Assembly: GCA_013398175.1 (NCBI GenBank)
Contig: VZRZ01006468.1
Location: 391,555 to 455,554 of the forward strand
Length of the DNA: 64,000 nucleotides
Direction of reading: 5' to 3'
Origin: Climacteris rufus
Taxonomy: Eukaryota; Chordata; Aves; Passeriformes; Climacteridae
Both the position numbers and the translations under genes were made by a program. Of the stretch, positions 49,601-61,600 are shown piece after piece. The notes below the pieces were generated by a model. That model did not search any database, had not been told where the DNA came from, and worked only from the letters and a program-made list of their open reading frames with translations. Within the stretch, counting starts at the first letter, position 1; every line of letters starts with the position of its first letter.

Positions 49601-52600
49601 ACAGCCCACGGCATATGAATGAAATAATATTTTTCTCCAAGGAATACACTGGATTTTGCTTTAAGAGGGGTGTGTTGCTTTTTGCAGTGTCTTTGTGAGC
49701 ACTGAAACAATGAAGGGTATTACAAGTTTAATCTATATCATCCCAGGGGACCTTATTTCAAATTCTGATGGGGGTCAGTGGAACAAAAAAGCCATCTGCG
49801 AAGAAAATTGCAACTTCTCAATATGGAAAGTTTAATGCAAAGTGAGTTTGGTCATTCTTACCAGATAGCACTCGGTATTAAGGCTTTATCTATAGACCAT
49901 CTGCATACATAATTAACAGAGATAGATATGAAAAACAGCATCTTCTACAAAGATCAAAGGCCTATAAAAACGTTCTCTTTTTAAAAAATGTAACATTAAA
50001 AAAACCCCGAAACCAAACACTTCGCCCTTTTTTCTGAATCCATGTGAAAAACAGAGTGCAGCATGCACTCCATCCCACTGAAAAAAGAAACCTAAACTGT
50101 GGAATGAAATAAAATACAGCTGACTATCCATAATTTTCTCCATTTTAATTGTTTTCATAAAACTTGCCTGAAAAGAAGCACTTTCATTTTTGCCAAAATC
50201 TGTTTTATTTTATTTGACAAGAAAAACTGTTTTGCTCTCTGTCTTACCTGAGGCAGAGTGCCTTTGACTAATGCAGGGATGTCTGCTTTGGAATAACCAA
50301 TTGCAGCTAAGCCATCATCAACATTCAGATCAAACAGGAATTTCCGGAGCGTGTCTGCCAAAATAAGCCCCGCATCTTTGATTCTGGCAGTGCGGATGTC
50401 AGCTCCTAAAATAAGACATAATGCCTTGACTGTAGGGTGGAGAGAGCAGAGGAAGCCTGTCCTGGACTTAATTTAATCATAATATCAGCTGAATACATAT
50501 CCATACATAACAGTTACTGCCCTAAAAGCAACATGAAGTAAAAAGAGGAATCAGTCTTCATTTTACAGTTGGAATAGTTTGTGAAGGGTGAAATAAAACA
50601 AGATCAGAAGCAGGTTAACTGCTGCCAAAAAGACTAACTGCCACATGAGGTTAACTTCCTTTCCCTCTGTGCTTACAGGGAGAAGCACTTTTCAGTCTGA
50701 CTAACTGCTGGGAGGAAAGAAGCTAACGCATGAACGTCAGTGGTATTTATTTGTATGGACAGAGTGCCAAATGCTAACTTTATTTTAAGGCCTTGAGTTT
50801 GCTGACATCTAGAGGACTGTTCTGGTCAATTACACATTCACAGGGAGGGCTACAGCATGAAGGCTGAAAAAGGCAGGAGAAGGCAGGGCAGTGTTCAGGG
50901 GGTTGAGTAAATTCTAAATTTAATGCTGTTTGAATATGTGCTGACTTGTGTAGACTACTGCAGAACTGAAGAGGAGGTCCTGCTCTCTTTGAAACATCTA
51001 CTGAACAGTAATGAAAACACTGATATAAAATGAAAGATTATGAATATTTCTTACAGAATAGCTTGCTTCCCCTTCTCCAATGAGTGGTCAGGACTTACTA
51101 AAAAGTAATAATAAAAGCATGTCCAGACAGAAGACACAGGTTCCTCTGTATGATTTCCTTTCAAAGTAACCCAAGCTAAATTCTCTGCGTAACCTCAATG
51201 ATGTTACACCAGAACTATGTTAGGTCCAAGTGCCATACTGAGGGATGAGTAAGAGCACTACATAGCCACAGGAAAAATATTTTCTGTGATCCTCACACAG
51301 CTCAGTGTAACATTCAAAGGGAGTTAAGTGAACAGGACACCTACAAGCTCATTTGAAGAGCTCAGATATTGGGGTAGTAAGACTGGCAGTACTGTAGCAG
51401 ATAATGTCTGGGAGAAACTGATAAACAAGATATGACAGAGTCTTGTATGAAGTCTTGTGCTATTGGGACTGTGCCACTAAGTCTGAGTTTATCCTGGGTT
51501 TTGCTGTGGAGGAGTAACTGGGACATAAACCCACTATTTTCAGATAGTAAAGTAAAAGAGAAAGAGAGGAGGGTAAAACATGACAGTAAATGTGATTGGC
51601 AGTTTTAAGATACTGCTATAGTTCTAGTACTTTCTTTTTGCTCAGCCTAAAAGATACACCAGTCTTTGACTGAACGTAGAAAATTTCTGGCCAGATGCAC
51701 ACCTATTTCAACTGTTTAAGAATTCACCCAGGGAGGTATTAAGCTGTTCCTGGCTGTACCCAAATTCACAGCTGTACATACACAAAACATAACTATTTAG
51801 TAACCTGCTTCATGCCGTAAAATACCTTCTTAGTAATTGCATTTGGCAACATGACAGATTTGAATCAGCTACTGTAGTCAGCTGGACTCTGGACTGGACT
51901 CAGAAGTAAACACCCCAGATGGGAATTCAATTCCATGTGACAAGTTTTCAGCAGAGTTCCTTTACAGCAAGGCACACAATGTCATAGTTAAAATTTCTAC
52001 TGAGAAAATTAACAGAACTTTTAGAGACAGAATTTATGGCAGCAGTTAATACCACAAAACCTAGAGGAACTGCTTTTCAGTCACTTGTTTTAAAATCAAC
52101 AGCCAGAGCTCAAATTCTCTGATAAGCTATGCTGACCAGTTATCCAGAAACATTTTCTTCATCTAATTTTAGTTGTGTTATTGCTGTAGGAACACAAACA
52201 TTTATTAGCTTAGTATATGATTCCAACCAGGTTTTGACCATAGGCAGGACAGCATACTTTAGAGAAAGCCTGAACAACCTCACAGACAATGTCTATGAAA
52301 TAAACAGAACTTTCCCCCAACGTAGTTTTTCTGACCATGTTGTTTTACACCCTCTTTAAAATACTGTGGTGTTTTCACCGTCTATATAAAAGTCCCACTC
52401 TTGGAACCCCCAGTGCTTTCAGATTACTTACACAAGCAAGTCATACATGTGGCTGGATTGCTGTGACTTGCATACAGAAGGCTGACCATACAAGGGACTG
52501 AACACAAATTTTCCAAATACCAGGAGAGTTGGCCTAACCACTTTCTGGCTGCTCCCTGCACTGCTGTGCATGTGACTGTGACCGCTCCTTAGCCAGCATG

Positions 52601-55600
52601 GGTATTAGCAGCAGTTTAGCCACAACACAGAACCCAGTGCAGACAAAAACCTGACCTTAGACATAAATAAATTAGCTCATTGCAGAGCCATGCTGTCACA
52701 GCTAGACTGCTAACAGCTCTGAGATTTCATCACTGGAAGCTGGTTTATTACACACAGTCATGCCGGGGGTGCAATAAAGAGGCATCCTTTCCCTTAGGAC
52801 ACCCTTCAGAGGAGGATTGCACACATAACAAAGCACTGTATGAGAAGATAACCTTCAAATGAGCTGTCAGCTTGCAGCATTCATTTTTATTCTGCTAAAA
52901 AACAGAAAAGGCCATTTTGTTCATGAATCCACTTCTTAGATGATACATATTCATACAGAAGAGCTACTCCAGAAGAGCTTTCCCTTGACTTCAGCCACTG
53001 AGAAACTCCAACACCTACAAACAAGCTTAGACCTACATTAGAAAGACCAAACCTCACAGCTGTGTGCCACAGAGAAAGAGCAGGAGTGATTCAGAAAATC
53101 ACTCTGTTCTAATTCGTTGACACAACAGGGAGTTTGTTAGGCAAAATCCTTCCTTTCAGCTAACAAATGCCCCTGAGTACTGGTTCACTTTACGGTAACT
53201 ACTCTCCATGAAGCACCAAAAGTTGTGCCAAACGCAGCTACTCTCGTTTGATTTATAGCAGACCTACAGTTCATGTCAGCTGTCCACTTTTCTAGCCAGG
53301 AAGCAGATTTCTCCAGCTTGCTCCTCTAACCACATCATTCAATATCAAAATTTAGCATTATTCTAACCTGCATTACATGTAACTCCAGCATATTGTTTTT
53401 TAAACTTAAAACCCACACAACAACCAACAACAACTGCTTGCACACTTTTTTTTTTTAATCCCAAAACGACATTTTGGAAAGAATTCCATTTGTACATGTG
53501 AGCTGGATCCATTGAGACTCCTACCTAGAATCTCTGCAGCTTCTAAGTGCCGCTCAGGATGCATCTGTGCTGTGAAAGCAAACACTGCTGGGGATGTCAG
53601 CACCACAGAAAGGCCATGTGGCTGGGGAAAAAAAAAAAGAAAAAATAATAAAACACATCAACAGGACATGTACTTCTAACTTCAATGGGCTTTAATGCTC
53701 ATTAATGACAGATAACAGAAAAAGGAAAAAAATAAACCGAGTTTTACCACTAAAGAGTGATCCACATTATAATCCTTTGGTTTATAAGTTTTCACCAAAC
53801 CAGAAATAGGGTAGGACATTCCATGGCTGGAACAGAGAGCAGAGAGAAAGTGGTTAGGGCAGCTCTCCCAGTATTTGGAAAATTTGTGTTCAGTCCCTTG
53901 TGTGGTCAGTTTTCCATATGCAAGTCTCTGTCTCCAGTACAGATACTCAAAAAGTATTGACGGGTTTGGTGTGGATATTAGGTACAGACAAGCCTCATCC
54001 CTCTGCACCTCAGGGACCTGGCTGTAAAAAACACTACTTCCTTACTTTGTGAGTGAGAAGTTACATTACTCCACTGACTGGACTGAAAGCTGTTCAGTTG
54101 CTGAAGGAATACGGATATGCCAAAAACATCACAATCTGCATACCGACATGTTCACAGTGCTTGAGAAAAATAAACTTTAATTTTAAGGTATAATTAAAAG
54201 AGCAGACTTGCTCAAAGTAAAGGAATGAAAGGAAGGTCTCTGAAGAGAATGACTGCTAATAACTTCTACACACAATTCAGGCTTAGGCTTTGCTTCTCTG
54301 AGATTTTCATCCAAATGAAACTACGCTGCCTTACAATATTAATTACATCTCATTTCAGACTGCTGATTGCCTGCCCCACAGACAAAGTTACAGATAGTTG
54401 CATCAGTTCAGGAAAAACTCAAGATTACATCATTGCTGTCTCACTGCAGAACAGCTGTCATGAAATCGAACATTTAAAATGTCATTGATTTTTTTTACTC
54501 TTGATTTTGCTATCAAGGAAGGTAAAAAAGGCCAGGTTTTGTAATTTTCATAGGATTTGAGTATCACCCAGAATACACAATCCTCATACACATGAATGCC
54601 AAGAGCTCATCAATTTCTCACAACACACAACTCCTTTTGCTGCCTGAAAAGGCCAGCCCAAAAACTGAGGCCAGTCAGGAGTAAGGGAATAAAAGGTGGG
54701 TATTTATTCAAAAGGCCTTCAAAGGTACCATTAGGGCAGACAAAGCCCCCCAGGGGCTACACCCAAAATGGACAACGAGTCACGAGTTCTCCACACCTTT
54801 ATAGGTTTGGTCCATTTGCATGTCAGCATAAATTCACCAATTAAAACTTTGCAATTTCCCCCTAGCTCCCTTGCCCACTCCCTCTCCCCCCACCCCCCCT
54901 TAGAAGCTTGGGCCTGGGCAGTCTAAGCATCCTTGAAGAGCAACTCCAGAGAGGCAATGTTATGTCTCTAGAGAACAGCAGCTAACAGGCTATGAAGCAT
55001 ACACGCCAGGCAATACAGAATTCGAAAAATTTAAGGGTTAAAACCTACGGCAACATTTTAGCATCACAGGCCAGGCTACAACCCCTTACAATACATTCAG
55101 CAACAAAGGCAGCAACATCTTTGAAACAAACACTAGCTAGAAGCTGACCTCAGATGGGGTTACTATTTCTCTCTACTCACCAGAGATGAACACCAGCATT
55201 GCCAAAGCCAATACCAGCAAAAGCACTTGCCAGGTGCATGTTGGCTCTCGCTTCACGGTCTTCAGGGTTTCTGATGGCTCTGTGCACCATGGAGGCAATA
55301 GTACCAATGAATTCACAAACAGATTGGTGATTCAGGAGGGAGAAGGGAGAGTGGGCTTCTTTACGGACAGATAAACAAAAAATCTCTAAGATAAGCTGAG
55401 ATAAAAATGCTGAATCAAGTGGATCAAGTGGATCAGGGCACACTTCAGTAAGAGAAAAATCCTGCTTCTGGATCACTAAGTAGATCACACTTGTTCAGTG
55501 AAGGGCAAGCTTCCTTTCACTTTTCCAAAAACCAAGTAAATAGAGTGCATTTAACCATATTCACCCCAGTAGCGACTTAGACAATTCTGTTTAGGAGCTT

Positions 55601-58600
55601 TGGTAATTCTATGTATGGCTCCAAGATCACTCCAGCTTTCTCATTAGGGGGTGGTCTAGACCCCACTACCTGTGTGGGAAGAAGAGAGGGTTCCTTGCCT
55701 TCCTATGCCTCAGGTTTCTTGTGTAGTTTGACAGGAAGGAGAAAAAGTCTCATGAATAGATTCCATAGGAACAATAAACAACTACTTTGACTAGCTAGGT
55801 ACCGTAAAAAGTCTTTTAGAGCCCCCCCCCATTTATCTTTAATAGAAGTGCACATGGTATACAAAAGCTGTAAACATGCTAAAGCTTTATCGACAGGGAT
55901 CAAAAACAACTCTCAGCTAAATCAATATTTATTCTAAACCAAAGGTCTCCTGAGTATGAGCAGGTTTGCAATAAATGCATAATTTTGCACATTCCTAAGT
56001 GCACATGGTTACCTTCCTGATGGATGTGTAAGTACCTTAAGTTACACTGAAGGGCACAGAAATAACATCAGCAGTATTTTATTCAGTTTGCTACATATTC
56101 CCCTTATACCATCATAGAAGGGAGATTCCGGAAAAAATATATAAATGCTGCTCCCATATTAACTGACCAGCTTGAAATACCTTTAACTGAGGACTTGTAA
56201 AATAAGTTCACAGTGACATTAAAAAGCTACCTCCTCAAGTCAAATTATTAATCCAAATTTTACTTTCAATTCATTTTGAAAAATATTTTGCTGTATTTCG
56301 TTAAAATCCAGTGTGGAAAACAAAAGCTGAATGTCGTAGCCTGCCTTATTTCAGCCTAAAACGTATGTTCTTCTGAGCATCCCTTTGGGGGCCCCGAAGG
56401 CCGAACGCACTGCGAGGGAGATGCTGCTGCCCGGCCGTCACCTTCGCAAGTAGCGCGCCACGACGCGCAGCGCCTGCAGGGCCCACACGTCGCTGACGGG
56501 GTTGCTGCCTTGGTAGGCCGGCCGGCTGAGGGGGTTGGCGGGGCACGGGCGGCGCTCGTTGTAAGGGAGAGCGGTGTACGATTCCAGAGCGTGGCTAACA
56601 GGAAGATGAAAAAAATGAATTATTGAAGGGGGAGAGCTCCATTTGACTGCCCTGCTGTCCTTTGACTGCAGGTCCTTTGACTGCAAGAAATACAATGTCA
56701 TAGACAACTGGAGAATGCTGGGCGGGCACTTCCAGAGTGTTTCCGCTCTCCAACAAACACACAGAAAGCAACCCAAACACAGTCACTGTCCATCAGCTCA
56801 CACCATGCTAAAAGCTAGCTTGGCTGCATTGGCACCTTGGTATGTAGTGCTTTCCACTGAAGAGCTCTGTATATGTGCTATGGGTGCATTTCTTTCCTGT
56901 AGGACAGGAACCATAAGAGGCTTTAGTACTGGGAGCTTCACTAGAAGCTTCACAAGGAGCTTTCTTTTAGAAGTACTGACCTTTAAAATTTCTGGGTATG
57001 ATATTTAAGCTAAGTGGAACTGGCAACAGTCTCATCTCCCAGACACCCATGAATCTGACCACATAAAGAAGGGGCACTGCCTATATGGCTATATTTAGAT
57101 GTATAAAACTAGACAAACCATTTTCATCGACGAACAAATGCCTTCATTTCATTACAGACATTGCAGTTCAGGGTCCTTCACCAAGCTTGAGAAATCAGAG
57201 TTTCATTAAATATCTATTACTTAATATACACAGCACCCAGAAGAAAAGTAAGTTCTGGCTCTCCAAATAGAAATGTCAATAATTTTGTGCAGTTAAGCTG
57301 TAGGTTTAAGATGAAGAAAAAATTTGTGCCAAGTGAAAAGTAAATTATGTGAGAGGTTCCAAATATGATGGAACCATAGATGGGTGAAGACCTGCAAGCA
57401 TCTGACAAGGCTTTACAAATTTTTATTGACACATCATGGCTTTTGTTAGAAAATCCTTGTTCTCTATTCCCTGCCATGACCATGATACATGATGAATGCT
57501 GTTACAATTCTGATTAATCATCTCTATGATCTCTTAAAAAGGGATATCTGAACTCTCTTCCCTGACAACAACTATCCTGGAAGCAAAGGGTTTCTCCAGT
57601 GCACTGCAAAACCATTCAAATTTCTGCAAATGCAGAAGTGTGTTTCCATACATTCTGAGACAGGTAGTGAAACTAAGTAAGAGGAAAGTATAACAGAGCT
57701 CATATTAACAAGAACGGCAAAGGGAGAAAAAAAGATCATCCTTTTCTGCTCTCAAAATATATTTTTTCTACAATCATCAGAGTAAAAATACAAAATTTAC
57801 ATAAATTCAAGTAGCAGCCTATGCAGAAAACTCACCAAAGCACATCAAAGCCACTGTTGGCCACTATTCTTTCAGGCATAGACAGTGTGTGTAAAGGATC
57901 AATGATGCCTAATGTTGGCTTAATGGCTCTTGAGGCAATACCTGCAATATGTAAAGTAAGGAAAATCAGTTAGGGATTTTTTGCAACAAAATAGGACAAG
58001 GTAAGCTTAATGTTCAAAACATGACAAAAAGGAGGGAAAAATATTTGAAACTATGAACATAAAAGCAGAGAGAAGGGAGTGTAAAGACTATCTATGAATG
58101 TAAGACTTACTGATGATGATGAAGTCTCTCTAACAGAGTTCTGTGATTTGAGACTTGTCTGAAGTGGATTATACCAAACAGTGTTCTATCTCTGTTTGCA
58201 ATCCTCCCTGAGCAGACTTGCAAAATATCTGTTCTAAAAGGGATTTGCAGTATTCTTAGAATTGTATCTTCTGTGGACACAGGGCAAAACTGGTTTGTGT
58301 CTACAATCAATTACTATTGCCAATTGCTGTCTTCAGCATCTGTAATAACCATGTCCTTGTATTTTGGTTAAGGGGGCACAGATCTAGCTTTGAGAGAGAC
58401 AGACAGACTGACTATGTATAGACTAGAAAACTCTTGAGCTATTGTCAAAACTCCTCAGCACACCCATTTGGGTCCCAAGTACTGCAGACTGTGTGGCATA
58501 TAAAATCCACATGTTTAGAAGCAAAACCTCAAAACAGTTATGAAGCTTAAGATGACATTTTAGCCTTAATCTTTATTTGCCAGGGATGAAAAGGCCAAAG

Positions 58601-61600
58601 GAAGACAGTGTCCCTTGCATGCACAGCATCCCAGGCCTGAGGTTTCAAAAGTCAGGAAAAGGAACATTTGGTTGCAATTACACAACAAAGAAACAGAAGT
58701 CTTAAAAGTAGAAAGAAAAATACAGAGGAAATAAGGAACAGTTGGTTGACCCTGAATATAAGTAGAAATTTCCTTTGCAATTAACATTTTCTGCCATTTA
58801 AGGACTTGAAAGATTTTAGTTTCCTGTCTTGCCTTCAAACTATAATCCACTGTATGACATAGGTATTTCATTATGTTAATATGCCATACATTTAATTCAA
58901 GGAGGAAACCCTTAAGCTTTTCAAATTTGCCTGTGGCAGTTGAATCAAACAAAATGACACCTGAGATGACATGCAGTATCCTTTCCTTTAAGGTCAGGAA
59001 ATAACAAAAACATTGGAAAAGCAATTGTCTTGAATAGCATACAAAAAATCCCCCACAAAACAAAGAAAAAAATCCCAAAACAAAACACCAAAACCTCACC
59101 AGTTTTAACTTTTAGTTCTTTGAAGTCAAAAATGGCAACACCAGTGGTTTCACTTCCAGTGCCAGATGTCGTAGGAACTTAAAAGGAAGAACGGGGATAA
59201 CAACAAATAACAAGCAATATATAATACTGCAAAACAAATAACAAAATCACAATAGTAACACTACCAAATACACAGGACCCAGGAAATCTTGGAGGTATCC
59301 CTGATCCAAAGCCAACAGATCAAAGAGAAACTGTTACTTTGACCTCTTTTCTCTGTAAAGGAGTCTAACTGAGCTAAACAAGACAAAGCAATGACAAAAC
59401 CTCTGATTTTATTTCCACTGAAGAAAATAGCAAAATTGCTGCTAAATACAACCAGAGCAGAAGTAAGCCCAAAGGAAGCTGAAAGTCATAGTAAACTGAT
59501 TTCAGTAGAAATATCAGAGCGTAGAATGACTCTCCCTCCCCTCACCCTCACTCTTCACACACCCTCCTCAAGCTTTACCTGCAATAAGTGGCTTGAGGGG
59601 CACAGTGACAGGCTTCCCTTTCCCAATAGGAGCATTGACATAATCCAAGAATTCTGATGTAGGGTTGGCTGCATACAGGTTGGCAGCTTTACAGGTGTCT
59701 ATTACAGACCCACCTCCAACAGCAACATAGGCATCAAACTCTCCCTTTTTAGCAAACTGAATGGCATCCAGGAAACTTGGAACACAAGAAAGATTTTCCA
59801 ATCAGTCAGGGTAAAACCAGTACATAGGGAAACTAACTAGTAAGAGCAGCATGCAGGTCATGAAGAGGTGTTTAAAAAGCCATATGGAATTCTGTAAAGG
59901 CCTAGGCACTGCTTGGAGAAGTGCAGTGTCAGAAGTAAATTGTACCTTTGGTCTGTTGGCTCCACACGGACATTATCATACATCTGAAAGTTTATACCAT
60001 ATTTTGCCAAGGAATTCAATACTGCATTTACAGGAGGGAGTTTGGAGAGGTTTTTATCTGTCATCAAACAAACTCTTCTAGCACCGAGATTCTGCAGGTC
60101 CTACAGTGACAATGAAATCAAAAACCCAAACAACTGGTATAAAATCATACACTGAACTATTTAAACACGAATCCAGATCAAACGAGCCATTTGATAATAA
60201 TAAACCCCCAACTTAAAAATAGTTGGTTATTGTAAAAATTTTAAAACCATATCAGCTGAAGAAAAAGAGCATTAACCACATACATGTAGAATACAGGAAG
60301 CAGAATACAGTTTAGTTGCCAAACTTATATAGTTGAAGTCTTATGACAGAAGAAAACTGAAGTTGTTGAACCACATGGAACCACTGCAGACTGCAGTAAA
60401 ATGCACAATATTTTTGAAATATTTTTCTTACATAATTCCTGTGAGAATAAAAAGGCCTTTTCACAGGTTGTCTCCCCTAACTGCCTACCGAAGCACAGCA
60501 TTAAAATATTGAAAATTAATACTGCACATTACTTTATTGATGAAAAATCCAAATAAGGTGGCAAAAGGAAGAAAAATAATGCTACATCCTAACCTTTGCT
60601 AAGTTTATTATCACAATAGCTATACAACACATATAAATCATTCTAGTGTTGTTTAAAGACAGAGATTCTGTCTCATTTGATTTGTAAGGCTATAATCTTA
60701 CTTTAGAAATTTGCAAATATCTGTTAATGCTAGAAATGCCAAGAAAGGAGGAAAAATGATAAATGAAAAAGACCAGTGAAAAAGGCATAGTGGAACAATG
60801 TACTCAGGTGAACTATTCCACACCACTGAAACAAAAATTCTACTTTCACAGGGCAAACTCAGAGCTCAATGAATATCTAGCCAATTTAATAGAAAGTCTC
60901 TGATTCATTTTAATGGGCAGTAGAAAGATGAAAGTGATCTTGAGAAAATTCTGGTGAATCGCCAGGATTTAAAACTTTCTGAATTAAATTCCCCATCAGA
61001 GCAAAATTTTTATTAAGTGGATTGATAGCACCAGCAGCCCTTTACAAAATAACTTTTCACCAGTGATGGGCTTACAACGTGGCAGCTTACCATGCCAATC
61101 TCTTTTGTAACTCCTTCTCCATATCGGATGTTCGAAATGGCCATCTACCAAAACAAACAAACAAAAAAAAAAACAAAAAAACCCAAATCAACAAAAAAAC
61201 ACCAACAAAAGAACATTTTTTTTCTGGAAAAACATGACATCTAGTCCCACTCAGACAAAGTGAAATATAAACATTTAATAATGTAAATGTTTGTTGAACA
61301 CCATATATGGCAAGAAGTATTGTTTATATGACTTTGAGATGAAATATATTATATTATTAAATCTACCTCAAACGCATATTCTGTATTCCCCAGGGTAGGC
61401 CGCTCAGGGACTGGAATGGAAATGAAACAGTAAAATTAGTAAAAAAAGTGATTTCAACCTGTTTCTCAACACTAGAGTCGACAGATTCCCTTGCTTTTAG
61501 AATCACTAGAATATTTGTACAGGTCATCTCAGCTTGTCTGGATAACAGTTACCCATTGCATCCTGTGTTGTTTAGGAGATCAAACGATCCGAGTACTTGA

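Noticed and set aside
58566..59099. 177-codon - strand open frame
   Set aside because: It lies inside ADHFE1 intron 7, has low-complexity hydrophobic stretches and no motif; read-through of AT-rich intron is the simpler explanation.
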